Positions 7,413-16,358 of a DNA stretch of 64,000 bases are shown piece after piece. The DNA comes from an uncultured Erythrobacter sp. (lineage in GTDB: Bacteria; Pseudomonadota; Alphaproteobacteria; Sphingomonadales; Sphingomonadaceae). The notes beneath the pieces were generated by a model. It did not search any database, had not been told where the DNA came from, and worked only from the letters and a program-made list of their open reading frames with translations. Positions within the stretch are counted from its first letter, which is position 1, and each line of letters opens with the position of its first letter. Location: positions 2,204,818 to 2,268,817 of the forward strand of contig CANNBH010000001.1 in assembly GCA_947502815.1 (NCBI GenBank), written 5' to 3'. A program made the translations under genes and the position numbers.

Positions 7413-9557
7413 CTAGCGTTCGGCCTCTTCCACCCGCAATCCATTTTCATCAAGGCGCAGTTCAACTGGAACGCCTTCTTGAGACAGGACTATCCCTTCC
7501 TCTTCAAACCTAAGGGAAGTGCCATCCTCTCCCAAAGGTATCTCCTCTCCCTCTTCAATATCGAGCGGTTGAACTGGCCCTTCGGGATCGGGAGCCGCGC
7601 TAGGCCGCGGTGCAGGCAATGATAGCGCGCTGCGCATAAAGTCTTTCCAAATGCGCGCTGGCAAACCGCCACCCGTAATCCCGTCTAGGGGCGAATTGTC
7701 ATCATTGCCGACCCATACGCCGACCACCAGATCCCCTGCATAACCAACGAACAATGCGTCGCGGTAATTCTGAGTCGTCCCGGTCTTGCCGAAATTCGCA
7801 ATCGGCAGTTCGGCTGCCTCGCCCGTGCCGCGATTGATAGCCGCCCGCAGCATTTGCTCCATATCTTCATGCGTGCCGCCAGATGCGCTGTCTGAAGGCG
7901 TGGTGAGCCATTCCCACCAGCTTTCTTCCTCTTGGGCAAAGGCATAGGGGCGCACAGGAAACTGGTTCGCAGCGATCCCGGCATAGGCCGAGGTAAGCTC
8001 CAGCAAGGTCATGGTGGACGTACCCAGAGCCAAACTCGGATCACCCTCGGGCATATCCGATTTAACCCCCAAAGAGCGCGCGGTTCGGATCACGCGTTCG
8101 CTACCAATTTCGTTGAAGAGACGCACGGCGGCCACATTGCTGGATGAAGCAAAGGCGCCCTCAAGCGTAATGAGATCAGAATAACGTTCTCGCGAATTCT
8201 TGGGCCGATAGGAGCCCGCTTCTATCGCCGTGTTGGGTATCGTGTCTTCGGGCTCCCACCCGGCCTCCAGCGCGGCGAGATAAACGAACAATTTGAAGGT
8301 TGACCCCGGTTGCCTGCGCGCTTGTGTCGCGCGGTTAAAGGGGCTTGTCGCGTAATCCTTGCCGCCGACCATTGCGACAACCTCACCGCTGGGCCGCATT
8401 GCCACCAAGGCAACTTGAGCATCGCCTACACCTGCGCGATTGGTCACCCGGCTGGCCAGCGCCTGAAGCTGAGAATCGAGTGTCGTTGTCAACACTTGGC
8501 GGGCATATCCGGTTTCCATACCCTCCCGCGCTATGGGCAAAGCCCAATCGGCGAAGTAGGTCCCTGTGGGCACATCATTGCGGGTGCGCACGTCAATCAC
8601 CGGGTCAGGCATGGAATCGGCCTCTGCCTGAGTGATATATCCGGCCGCCACCATCGACCCGATGACAAGGTCCATGCGCGTCTTTGCCCGGTCATAATGC
8701 TTTGACGGCGCATACCGCGAAGGTGCTTGCAACAGACCCGCCAACATAGCCGCCTGTTGAGGCAGGAGGTTTTCAGGCTGGCGGTAGAAATAATGGAGGC
8801 TGGCCGCGCGCAAGCCGTATTGATTGTCGCCAAAATAGGCGTTGGAGAGATAACGACTGAGTATCTCATCCTTGGTCAGCCACCCTTCCAGCCAAAACGC
8901 GATGAGTGCTTCACGCGCCTTTCGCGACAGACTTTGTTCGGGCGTCAAAAATGTGAATTTTGCCAGCTGCTGTGTGATCGTGCTGCCACCGCCGCGGCCC
9001 GTCCACGCGGCGCGCGCGATGCCGCGTGGGTCTACACCCCAGTGCGAATAAAACCGCCTATCCTCAATCGCTAGAAACGCTTCGATCACATGCGGCGGCA
9101 GGTCCGCCACTTCGACCGGCGCATCAACCATCGCGCCGCTGCGCGCAATCGGCGTCCCATCACTGGCGAGCAAGGTCACTTGTGGTGCCGCGATCGGCTC
9201 CAAACTCTTGGAAAGCGGGGCCGTAATAGCCAGCCAACCAACCAGAATTATAAAGAGCGCCAGGATCGCTGCAATGATCCTGACCGCCCACCACCGTTTA
9301 CGGCGTCCGCGCCAGAACAATCGGCTCCAAACTGAGGACCGTTGGCGCTCTTCGCGCACGACCTTGCTGTCCAACTCAGAAAGACGCGTGTCCCACGCAT
9401 CGTAGTCGGGTGAACCCGCCGGGCGATAAGCCGACATATCTTCATCCGGTTCAACCGGCTGCTGGGATTCGTATAAAGCGTAATATCCGCTCGCCGGATC
9501 ATCCGCGCGCGCGCCATTCGCTTTCGAGCGTTTCCAGAATCGTTCAAACAGCGCCAT
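7413..9557 (-). CDS. Bifunctional peptidoglycan glycosyltransferase/transpeptidase, PBP1A type
   Basis: This class A penicillin-binding protein polymerises lipid II and crosslinks peptidoglycan in the periplasm. A cytoplasmic N-terminus of about 90 residues precedes one membrane helix (about 92-113). The GT51 domain shows EDRRFYSHWGVDPRGIARA with the catalytic Glu and GGSTITQQLAKF. The transpeptidase domain shows PGSTFKLFVY (nucleophile Ser and Lys of SxxK), SSN and KTGTTQNYRDA. An acidic Glu/Gly-rich tail follows the last motif. At 714 residues it fits the pbpC/mrcA-like proteins of Alphaproteobacteria. It lies downstream of cobS on the same strand, with 58 bases between. Confidence 0.95.
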   Translation of the reverse strand: MALFERFWKRSKANGARADDPASGYYALYESQQPVEPDEDMSAYRPAGSPDYDAWDTRLSELDSKVVREERQRSSVWSRLFWRGRRKRWWAVRIIAAILALFIILVGWLAITAPLSKSLEPIAAPQVTLLASDGTPIARSGAMVDAPVEVADLPPHVIEAFLAIEDRRFYSHWGVDPRGIARAAWTGRGGGSTITQQLAKFTFLTPEQSLSRKAREALIAFWLEGWLTKDEILSRYLSNAYFGDNQYGLRAASLHYFYRQPENLLPQQAAMLAGLLQAPSRYAPSKHYDRAKTRMDLVIGSMVAAGYITQAEADSMPDPVIDVRTRNDVPTGTYFADWALPIAREGMETGYARQVLTTTLDSQLQALASRVTNRAGVGDAQVALVAMRPSGEVVAMVGGKDYATSPFNRATQARRQPGSTFKLFVYLAALEAGWEPEDTIPNTAIEAGSYRPKNSRERYSDLITLEGAFASSSNVAAVRLFNEIGSERVIRTARSLGVKSDMPEGDPSLALGTSTMTLLELTSAYAGIAANQFPVRPYAFAQEEESWWEWLTTPSDSASGGTHEDMEQMLRAAINRGTGEAAELPIANFGKTGTTQNYRDALFVGYAGDLVVGVWVGNDDNSPLDGITGGGLPARIWKDFMRSALSLPAPRPSAAPDPEGPVQPLDIEEGEEIPLGEDGTSLRFEEEGIVLSQEGVPVELRLDENGLRVEEAER

Positions 9558-9615
9558 TGCCCACTGTGTTAGCAGGATAGGACACCTTGATGCAAGTCAA
9601 CTGTCGCGCCGTGCA

Positions 9616-10605
9616 TCAGCCCGCTTTAACCGCGCCCTCTGGCAGATCTTCATTGAAGACCCGTTGGTAGTATTCGCTCACCAAGGTGCGCTCTGCCTCG
9701 TCGCATTTGTTGAGGAATGACAGGCGGAATGCAAAACCAACTGAGCCGAAGATCGCCGCGTTTTGCGCCCAAGTAATGACCGTGCGCGGGCTCATAACGG
9801 TGGAGATATCGCCGTTGATAAAGCCCTGTCGCGTTAAGTCCGCAACCTTCACCATGTCCGCGATCATCGCGTCATCGGTATATGGCGTCTTGGATTTTAC
9901 GATCTGCTGTTCGGTTTCAGCAGACAGATAATTGAGCGCGACGACGACATTCCAACGGTCCATCTGCGCCTGATTGATAGCCTGCGTTCCGTGATACAAT
10001 CCGCTCGTATCGCCCAGACCAACTGTGTTGGTGGTCGCAAACAAGCGGAAATACGGATTGGGCGTGATCACACGGTTTTGATCGAGCAGTGTGAGCCGGC
10101 CATCAAATTCCAAAATTCGCTGAATCACGAACATGACATCGGGACGGCCCGCATCATATTCGTCAAATGTCAGCGCAACAGGATGCTGCAGCGCCCATGG
10201 CAAGATGCCCTCTTTAAACTCGGTGACTTGCAAACCGTCTTTCAAAACAATCGCATCGCGCCCGATAAGGTCGATCCGGCTGATATGCGCATCGAGGTTC
10301 ACCCGGATGCTCGGCCAATTGAGGCGCGCAGCGACCTGTTCAATGTGGGTTGATTTACCAGTGCCATGATAGCCCTGAATCATCACCCGGCGATTGTGAG
10401 CGAAACCGGCCAGGATCGCCAACGTCGTTTCGGAGTCGAAAACATAGCTATCATCGCGCTCGGGCACATGTTCGCTCGGCTCGCTAAAGGCAGGGACATC
10501 CCAATCCACGTCAATGCCAAATGTGTCACGCACATTGATCGTCGTGTCCGGTTGCGATGGGATGGCGCTTTCGCCGGCGAAGTCTGCTGTAGATGAAGAG
10601 GTCAT
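9616..10605 (-). CDS. cobS: CobS-like AAA+ ATPase (cobaltochelatase small subunit family)
   Basis: CobS is an AAA+ ATPase that works with CobT and CobN to insert cobalt into hydrogenobyrinic acid diamide. The 329-residue product starting MTSSSTADF has the usual N-terminus [19 protein letters not shown], Walker [11 protein letters not shown], Walker [12 protein letters not shown] and sensor region FRLFATTNT. The longer ORF-track start is a TTG without clear support. No CobT follows; the next gene on this strand is PBP1A. In organisms without cobalamin synthesis, CobS-like ATPases may serve another MoxR-like chaperone role, so the family call is firm but the pathway is not. Confidence 0.9.
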   Translation of the reverse strand: MTSSSTADFAGESAIPSQPDTTINVRDTFGIDVDWDVPAFSEPSEHVPERDDSYVFDSETTLAILAGFAHNRRVMIQGYHGTGKSTHIEQVAARLNWPSIRVNLDAHISRIDLIGRDAIVLKDGLQVTEFKEGILPWALQHPVALTFDEYDAGRPDVMFVIQRILEFDGRLTLLDQNRVITPNPYFRLFATTNTVGLGDTSGLYHGTQAINQAQMDRWNVVVALNYLSAETEQQIVKSKTPYTDDAMIADMVKVADLTRQGFINGDISTVMSPRTVITWAQNAAIFGSVGFAFRLSFLNKCDEAERTLVSEYYQRVFNEDLPEGAVKAG

Positions 10606-10712
10606 TTCGCGTTCGGCGTTAATGCGCGAAACGCCGACGGGCAAGAGGCGCTTTCGCCCCTCCCCCTGACATTTTTGCGGACGTTAGGGCGCAGATCGGC
10701 GTTGGACGTCCA

Positions 10713-11242
10713 TCAACCCTGCGCCGGAACGCGAATTTCATTGAAATGGCCACGCTTTCTCCAGAGGTGCGCGCCTGATGGCCCAGCTTTCACAATCAGC
10801 GATTCTCCAGCCGGCCAGCGCAGCCAATCGTGTTGGCCATAAACATCACCCGAATGCTCAAGCTCGCCATCTAGGATGAGGATTTCAATTCCCCCTTCAT
10901 CGCCTAGCTCGTTCTCAGTGCCACCATCCCATTGCTCCAAAGCAACCTGTTCATAATCGCGGATCGCCAGATCGGTGCGCTGAACGCCGGGTCGGCCGGG
11001 GTCGGGAACCATCGGTGCAGCGGTCAAATCGACGTCCATTTGTTCCTGATCGTCAGGATCGAATTGCCACAATTTTACAAAGATGGTGCAGCCGGGATCG
11101 GATCGGGGGATGTGGCCCGCGCGACCTCTGCGCCAACCCGGTCCAGCATCCGCCGATCGACGCCCGCCATCGGCGATGGCTGCCATTCAAGATCGCCTGT
11201 GTGCACTTTTACAGGTGCGTCAAAATTTGCGTTGAGTTCCAT
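10713..11242 (-). pseudogene. ChrR-like cupin protein, broken by an internal deletion with frameshift
   Basis: Two overlapping frames carry the front and back of one protein. The front begins at ATG 11242 ([20 protein letters not shown]) and reads [18 protein letters not shown] before hitting a stop. The back, in another frame, resumes as [19 protein letters not shown] and runs through ERWDG-like and GGIEILILDGEL segments to KAGPSGAHLWRKRGHF. Intact ChrR-type cupins, as I recall them, have about 50 more residues between ARATS and the [11 protein letters not shown] strand, including the metal-binding histidines of the first cupin. Here that stretch is missing and the frame changes near 11100-11115, at a short GGATCGGATCGG repeat. 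A sequencing error alone would not remove it. Confidence 0.7.
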
Positions 11243-11324
11243 ACATGCTGAATTGCGCACTTTGCGCGGGATGAGAAGGCCGAATTCTTTCAATATTCTC
11301 GATCACTGTGATATTCGGCGTTCC

Positions 11325-12164
11325 ATGCCCGATCCGATCGAAACTCTGCGCCTTAAGGTCGTTGACCAAGTGCGCGGCGTGTTCAACGACCGGGCGGGCG
11401 GTCAGGAACCGATCCCTCCGTCCGACGATGCTCTGTTTGCAAAGAACACCCCAATCCGCATGGTCCATGCCGATTTGGTCGGCATGATGACCGGCGGTGT
11501 TCGCGGCCTTATGCTGCAAATGCTGCATCCGGCGGCGCTGCAAGGCGTCCTAGATCACTCCAATTTTCGCGAAGATATGCACGGGCGGCTGCGGCGCACA
11601 GCGCGCTTTATTGCGGTGACAACGTTTGGCCACCGGGATGCAGCGATGGCGGAGATTGAACGAGTGAACCGCATCCATGGCCGCGTTGGCGGCACTCTGC
11701 CGGATGGGACGCCCTATCAGGCCAGCAATCCGCGCACGCTGGCATGGGTTCATGTGGTCGAGGCGCAGAGCTTTCTCGCGGGTTATATGCGCCATGTCCG
11801 CCCCGAAATGTCCGGCGCAGACCAAGACGAATATTACCGCCAATTTGCGGTCATAGCCCGCGCGCTGGGCGCCGACCCCGTCCCAGAAACCCGGCGCGAA
11901 GCAGAAGCAATCTTTCGAGAGCTACGTGCCGATCTGCGCCCCTCTCCCGCGGCACGCGAGGTTGCTCAGCTGGTTCTAAGCCAGCGGCCCAAAGGCACCC
12001 CGCCTGCGGTGCAGACTATGATCGGCGCGGATGCTGTTTCGATGCTGCCGGATTGGGCCCGTCAAATGCTCCGCTTGCGCCGTCCAACTCTTACAGCCCT
12101 GCCCGCCCGCGCCGCAACGTGGGGCATGGGGCGGACACTGCGGTGGGCGTTCAAACAGAATTGA
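11325..12164 (+). CDS. Oxygenase MpaB family / DUF2236 protein
   Basis: The 279-residue product starting MPDPIETLRL belongs to the DUF2236 family, named after the fungal mycophenolic acid enzyme MpaB and including the rubber oxygenase Lcp fold. Recognisable features are GLMLQMLHPAALQGVLDHSNF near residue 65, GRLRRTARFIAVTTFG, the conserved VNRIHGRV His region, and ASNPRTLAWVHVVEAQSF with another His. These histidines are candidate haem or metal ligands. The ORF-track frame runs further upstream, but that part overlaps the broken cupin gene and looks non-coding. The substrate is unknown. Confidence 0.85.
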   Translation: MPDPIETLRLKVVDQVRGVFNDRAGGQEPIPPSDDALFAKNTPIRMVHADLVGMMTGGVRGLMLQMLHPAALQGVLDHSNFREDMHGRLRRTARFIAVTTFGHRDAAMAEIERVNRIHGRVGGTLPDGTPYQASNPRTLAWVHVVEAQSFLAGYMRHVRPEMSGADQDEYYRQFAVIARALGADPVPETRREAEAIFRELRADLRPSPAAREVAQLVLSQRPKGTPPAVQTMIGADAVSMLPDWARQMLRLRRPTLTALPARAATWGMGRTLRWAFKQN

Positions 12165-12211
12165 CGACCGCGCCGCAATTGGTCAGTTTCGCAGAACAAG
12201 GGAGAGGCCAA

Positions 12212-12571
12212 ATGTATGTAGCTGTTGCAGCGCTATCCGTGCCGGAAGCCAACAAGGATGCCTATATCGAAGCCGCCGAGTTCATGGCCAATTGGTCCAT
12301 GGATCACGGCGCGATAGAAGTGATGGAGGCATGGGAGCTGGACGTTCCCACAGGCAAAAACACCGACTACCGCAAAGCCGTGAATGCGCCAGAGGGCGAA
12401 AAGATCGTGACCGGTTGGGTCATCTGGCCCGATAAAGCGACATTCGACAAAGCCAATGCAGCCATGATGGCAGGCGAAGGGTTTGAGGGGCATCCCGGCG
12501 GCGACATGCCGTTTGACGGATCACGGCTGATTTTTGGCGGGTTTGAACCATTGCTAACCAAAGGACGTTAA
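12212..12571 (+). CDS. DUF1428 family protein
   Basis: The 119-residue product, starting MYVAVAALSVPEANKDAY after a strong GGGAGAGG site, matches the DUF1428 (YbaA-like) family. The conserved middle reads HGAIEVMEAWELDVPTGK, followed by a YRKAV-type segment, TGWVIWPDKATFDKA and a Gly-rich end. The fold is a ferredoxin-like dimer of unknown function. The ORF-track start upstream lies within the MpaB gene and is not supported. The gene sits between the MpaB and GST genes on the same strand, only four bases before the GST start, so the three probably share a transcript. Confidence 0.85.
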   Translation: MYVAVAALSVPEANKDAYIEAAEFMANWSMDHGAIEVMEAWELDVPTGKNTDYRKAVNAPEGEKIVTGWVIWPDKATFDKANAAMMAGEGFEGHPGGDMPFDGSRLIFGGFEPLLTKGR

Positions 12572-12575
12572 ACCC

Positions 12576-13205
12576 ATGGCCGAATTTACATTCTACACCG
12601 TCGCGATGAGCCGAGGGCAGATTGCGCGCTGGGCCTTGCACGAGGCGGGCGCAGACTATGATCAGGTGGTGTTCGATTGGACCACGCGGCCAGACTCATT
12701 CCAATCGATCAACCCGATGAACAAAGTGCCCGCCTTGGTGCACCGCCACGGCGATCACGATCACGTCATCACAGAAGCAGCTGCGATCAACCACTATCTT
12801 GCCGAAACACACCCGCAATCGGGTCTGCTGCCAGATGCACATGAACGCGCGGCCTATTTCCGCTGGATGTTTTTTGCCGCCGGACCGATCGAGCAAGCCG
12901 TAATCGCCGCCGCCATGGGTTGGGAAGTACCCGAAGAGCGCAGCGCAATGGCCGGGTTCGGCAGCCTTGATCTCGCATTATCGGCAATGGAGGATTGGCT
13001 TTCCAACAACGATTTCGCTGCCGGAAACCGCTTCACTATGGCCGATACCTATGTCGGCAGCCAATTTGTGTGGGGCCTGCGCTTTGGTTCAATCCCTGAG
13101 ACACCTGCGTTCAAGACTTATGTCGAACGTTGCACCAACAGGCCCGCCTATGCAGAGGCCAATGCGATTGACGCCGCGCTAATCGAAGCGGCGGCGGCGG
13201 GCTAG
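12576..13205 (+). CDS. Glutathione S-transferase family protein
   Basis: This is a 209-residue cytosolic GST. The N-terminal thioredoxin-like domain (about 1-80) has VAMSRGQIARWALHEAG, with a Ser at the usual glutathione-activating position, and NPMNKVPALV with the cis-Pro, followed by ITEAAAINHYLAE, which binds the glutathione gamma-glutamyl group. The C-terminal domain is all-helical and contains the N-capping box motif FTMADTYVGS. The electrophile substrate is not apparent. The gene starts four bases after the DUF1428 stop, and its end overlaps the convergent J-domain gene by four bases. Confidence 0.92.
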   Translation: MAEFTFYTVAMSRGQIARWALHEAGADYDQVVFDWTTRPDSFQSINPMNKVPALVHRHGDHDHVITEAAAINHYLAETHPQSGLLPDAHERAAYFRWMFFAAGPIEQAVIAAAMGWEVPEERSAMAGFGSLDLALSAMEDWLSNNDFAAGNRFTMADTYVGSQFVWGLRFGSIPETPAFKTYVERCTNRPAYAEANAIDAALIEAAAAG

Positions 13206-13807
13206 GCGATTCCCGCATTTTTTCGCAGCAATTGATAGGCTTCGACGACTTTGTTCAATCGCGCCTCGTGTGATCGGTCCCCGCCATTGCGGTCAGGGTG
13301 ATACCGGCGGACAAGCTCAGAATACCGGCGGCGCAAACGCCGCCGGTCAGTTTCGGTGCCCAGACCCATAATATCCAACGCCTGCGCTTCCTCTTTGGAA
13401 AAACGCCCATGCCCATTGATGCCTTGGGCCATTTTCGCTTCGCGTTCGGCGCGACTGCGAATTCCCCCTGCGCGGGCAGAGATCGCATCAAGCGGATCGT
13501 GAAAGTCGGCCCAGCGCGGCATGCCGTCCACTTCGGCGCGCGGGCTGAACGCGGCGCTTTCTGTGCGCCAGCCGCTCGCCGGGGATTGAGCGGCGATAAT
13601 TTCTTCGGCGTTCATCCCTTCAAACCAGTCATACCCGGCGTTGAATTGGCGCACATGTTCCAGGCAGAACCAGCGCCATTGCCCCGGCCCATCAAATCCA
13701 TTGGGCCTGTGACCGGGCGCACGAAACTCACCCGCCTCGCGGCAACCGGGGGCTTCACAGCCTCGGCTTTCGGTCTCAAACCGTCCATGAAATCGGGATT
13801 GGGCCAT
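13202..13807 (-). CDS. J domain-containing protein
   Basis: The 201-residue protein carries a C-terminal J domain (about 145-200) with the diagnostic HPD in RRYHPDRNGGD, so it should stimulate the ATPase of an Hsp70-type chaperone. The N-terminal half has two Cys-containing segments (CEAPGCREAGEF and WFCLEHV) that could form a small metal site, a pattern common to sphingomonad and rhizobial proteins of this type. It is divergent from bolA. In related genomes this gene precedes cobS directly; here four other genes intervene. Confidence 0.9.
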   Translation of the reverse strand: MAQSRFHGRFETESRGCEAPGCREAGEFRAPGHRPNGFDGPGQWRWFCLEHVRQFNAGYDWFEGMNAEEIIAAQSPASGWRTESAAFSPRAEVDGMPRWADFHDPLDAISARAGGIRSRAEREAKMAQGINGHGRFSKEEAQALDIMGLGTETDRRRLRRRYSELVRRYHPDRNGGDRSHEARLNKVVEAYQLLRKNAGIA

Positions 13808-13878
13808 TAGCCCTTGAGAATGGCGTGTGAGTCGCCAAATTCCAAGATGTTAGAACTTAGAAATAGGGAAACTTTTAG

Positions 13879-14151
13879 ATGAGCGGCACAGTAGCAGAAG
13901 AAATGCGGGGCCTGCTTGTCGAGGCATTTGCGCCAACATCCCTCGAAATTATCAATGATAGCGCGCAGCATTCAGGCCATTCCGGCGATGATGGGTCGGG
14001 AGAATCGCATTTCACGATTGTGATCGAAGCACCCGCCTTTGGCGAAATGAACCGACTGGCGCGCCAGCGCGCGGTGATCGCAGCATTGGGCGATATTGTC
14101 GGTCAGCGAGTGCATGCCGTGGCGATCAAAGCGAGCGCTCCCGCTGCATGA
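13879..14151 (+). CDS. BolA family protein
   Basis: This 90-residue protein has the BolA fold pattern. A first helix is followed by APTSLEIINDSAQHSGH, with the conserved His residues that bind iron-sulfur clusters together with a monothiol glutaredoxin. Then come ESHFTIVIEAPAF and the helix RLARQRAVIAALGD, ending with a conserved VHAVAIKA strand. BolA-type proteins act in Fe-S cluster trafficking and stress responses. It is divergent from the J-domain gene and overlaps the Nudix gene by four bases. Confidence 0.93.
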   Translation: MSGTVAEEMRGLLVEAFAPTSLEIINDSAQHSGHSGDDGSGESHFTIVIEAPAFGEMNRLARQRAVIAALGDIVGQRVHAVAIKASAPAA

Positions 14152-14600
14152 ACGAATTCGGCAATTCCAAACGCATTCGCCGGTCTGCTCGGATCATTGT
14201 TGTTGCGCCAGATGACCGGGTATTGATGTTCCGCTTTGATGTCGCAGGTCGCCCGCCTTTTTGGGTGACCGCTGGCGGTGAATGTGAGCCGGATGAGACA
14301 TTCGAAGACGCCGCGCGACGCGAGCTGGCAGAAGAAACCGGCATTGCCGCCAATCCGGGTCCGCAGATTGCCCGCACCACGCCCGAGTTCATCACGGTCG
14401 AAGGGGAGCCAGTGCAGGCCGATGAACGCTATTTCATCATAAACGTGCCCGAAGCGCGAATCGACACATCGGGCCACACCGAACTGGAACAAAAGGTCAT
14501 GACACAGCATCGCTGGTTCACGCTCACCGAGCTTTCGAATTGGCACGAGGCGGTGTTTCCCGAAAATCTGGTAGAGCTGATTGCGGCTCAGACCAGCTGA
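14148..14600 (+). CDS. Nudix hydrolase
   Basis: The 150-residue protein contains a full Nudix box, GECEPDETFEDAARREL then AEETGI (about residues 43-65), which binds Mg2+ and hydrolyses nucleoside diphosphates linked to another group. The preceding strand DDRVLMFRFDVAGRPPFWVTAGG and the later KVMTQHRWFTLTEL, with the WF-TxxEL end, fit the family. The substrate cannot be inferred. ATG overlaps the bolA stop (ATGA), so the two are translationally coupled. Confidence 0.93.
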   Translation: MNEFGNSKRIRRSARIIVVAPDDRVLMFRFDVAGRPPFWVTAGGECEPDETFEDAARRELAEETGIAANPGPQIARTTPEFITVEGEPVQADERYFIINVPEARIDTSGHTELEQKVMTQHRWFTLTELSNWHEAVFPENLVELIAAQTS

Positions 14601-14631
14601 GTCTATCCCGGCATACAAACGGGAGAGAGAC

Positions 14632-15444
14632 ATGGACTACACTGGCAAAATCGCTTGGATTACAGGCGCATCATCAGGGATTGGTGCGGCGCTCGCCCGG
14701 GACCTTTCATCGCGCGGTGCGCATTTGGTACTTTCGGGACGCGATGAAGAGCGGCTTGCCAAAGTGGCAGCAGATTGCGGTGAAACAATAATCCTCCCAT
14801 TTGATGTGCGCGACGACGACGCTCTTGCCGATGCCATCCAAAAGGCAATTGCTTGGAAAGGCGGAGTGGACATTGCCTTTGCCAATGCCGGCGTCTCGCA
14901 GCGCAGCCGTGCGCTAAAAACTGATATGCAGGTTTATCGCGACATAATCGATATCGACCTCACATCGCAGATCGCGTTTTCGCAAGGGCTCATCGGCCAT
15001 ATGGCAGATCGGGGCAGCGGCAACATCGCTTTCATCTCCTCTATCGCGGGAAAAGTCGGCGTGCCCATGCGCACAGCCTACAGCGCGGTGAAATTCGGCC
15101 TCGCCGGATATGGCGACGCCTTGCGCGGGGAGCTGTCGCAAACAGGTGTTCAAGTGCATGTGATCTATCCCGGCTCAGTCGCCACCGATGTCGCGCGGAA
15201 CGCTCTGGTCGCGGACGGCGCCAAACGCGGGATCAGCGACAAGGTCATCGATGAAGGCATTCCCGCGGTCGAAGCTGCAAAAATGATGCTGGACGGCATG
15301 GCGGCAGGAGAGCGCGAAATCATCGTCGCGCAAGGCGGAGAGGCCGCGATGGGCGAAATGCGCCGCACACCGGAGGCGCTGCTTGATCAAGTCGCAGCCA
15401 TGGTCGCCAGCGGTTATATGGAACGTATGGAAGAAGGCGAATAA
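14632..15444 (+). CDS. Short-chain dehydrogenase/reductase (SDR)
   Basis: This is a classical SDR of 270 residues starting MDYTGKIAW behind GGGAGAGAG. The NAD(P) motif TGASSGIGAAL lies at about residues 10-20. The NAG motif is in IAFANAGVS, the catalytic Ser in IAFISSIAG, and the YxxxK pair in YSAVKFGL, with PGSVATDV after it. The likely role is oxidation or reduction of a hydroxyl or keto group, substrate unknown; proteins of this length are often called sepiapterin-like or DHRS7-like. It precedes an alpha/beta hydrolase gene by five bases. Confidence 0.92.
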   Translation: MDYTGKIAWITGASSGIGAALARDLSSRGAHLVLSGRDEERLAKVAADCGETIILPFDVRDDDALADAIQKAIAWKGGVDIAFANAGVSQRSRALKTDMQVYRDIIDIDLTSQIAFSQGLIGHMADRGSGNIAFISSIAGKVGVPMRTAYSAVKFGLAGYGDALRGELSQTGVQVHVIYPGSVATDVARNALVADGAKRGISDKVIDEGIPAVEAAKMMLDGMAAGEREIIVAQGGEAAMGEMRRTPEALLDQVAAMVASGYMERMEEGE

Positions 15445-15449
15445 TTGCG

Positions 15450-16337
15450 GTGGAACAAAAACGCATAAAGCTCGCCAATGGCATTCACCTAGACGTTGTG
15501 GACGAAGGGCCAGCCGATGCGCCTGCTCTAATCTTCCTTCACGGCTTTCCGGAAAATCACCGCACATGGCGGCATCAGATTTCTCATTTCTCCGATAGAT
15601 TTCGCTGTGTCGCGCCCGATCAACGCGGCTATCGCGGTTCCTCAAAGCCGCAAGACGTGGAATCCTATACACCCGACAAGCTGATCGGTGATGTCTTTCT
15701 GCTGGCTGATGCACTGGGCATCGATAAATTCACCATCGTCGGACACGATTGGGGCGGCGCGATTGCGTGGGGCGTGGCCCTGGGCGGGCAACATGCGCGG
15801 GTGGAGCGCGCCGTGATCGCCAATGCGCCGCACCCGGCAATCTTTCAAAAGCTCCTTTACACCCACCCCGGTCAGCGCGCGTCGAGCCAATACATCAACG
15901 CCTTTCGTGACCCAGAAAATGATCCGCTCATCCGCGAACACGGCATCACGGGTATTTTAAAACAAGAGGTCAATTGGGACCGCCCCGACACAATGCCTGC
16001 CGAAGAACGCGCGCAATTGCTTAAGGATTGGCAAGACCGCGACGCCTGTTTCGGGATGATCAATTATTATCGCGGCAGTACAATGATAGTGCCTGACATG
16101 GACGAACCTTTTGCGCTCCCGGCAAATTACAGTCCGCCAAACTTGCCCAATCTGACGATCCCCACCTTGGTGATTTGGGCGCTGGATGATCTGGCTCTGC
16201 CTCCTGAAAATATCGAAGGGTTGGACGCGATCATTGATCCTCTAACCATTGTTAAAGTGCCCGATTGCGGCCATTTTGTCCCTTGGGAAGCAGCCGGTGC
16301 GGTCAATGCGGCGATGGACAATTTCTTAAAGGGCTAA
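15450..16337 (+). CDS. Alpha/beta hydrolase, epoxide hydrolase-like
   Basis: The 295-residue product starts at GTG. It has the HGFPENHRTW oxyanion loop, PDQRGYRGSS and the nucleophile elbow GHDWGGAI, whose Asp at the nucleophile position is typical of epoxide hydrolases and haloalkane dehalogenases. The late acid ALDDLALP and the base His in PDCGHFVPWE complete the triad. A Tyr-containing cap region (MINYYRGST) is compatible with epoxide hydrolase. Coupling to the SDR suggests sequential action on one small molecule, which is inference. Confidence 0.9.
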   Translation: MEQKRIKLANGIHLDVVDEGPADAPALIFLHGFPENHRTWRHQISHFSDRFRCVAPDQRGYRGSSKPQDVESYTPDKLIGDVFLLADALGIDKFTIVGHDWGGAIAWGVALGGQHARVERAVIANAPHPAIFQKLLYTHPGQRASSQYINAFRDPENDPLIREHGITGILKQEVNWDRPDTMPAEERAQLLKDWQDRDACFGMINYYRGSTMIVPDMDEPFALPANYSPPNLPNLTIPTLVIWALDDLALPPENIEGLDAIIDPLTIVKVPDCGHFVPWEAAGAVNAAMDNFLKG

Positions 16338-16358
16338 GGTTCTTAAAGGCCTAGGGCT

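Noticed and set aside
10606-10644. Upstream TTG start for cobS
   Set aside because: The extra 13 codons lack family similarity; the ATG giving MTSSSTADF matches the usual N-terminal layout.
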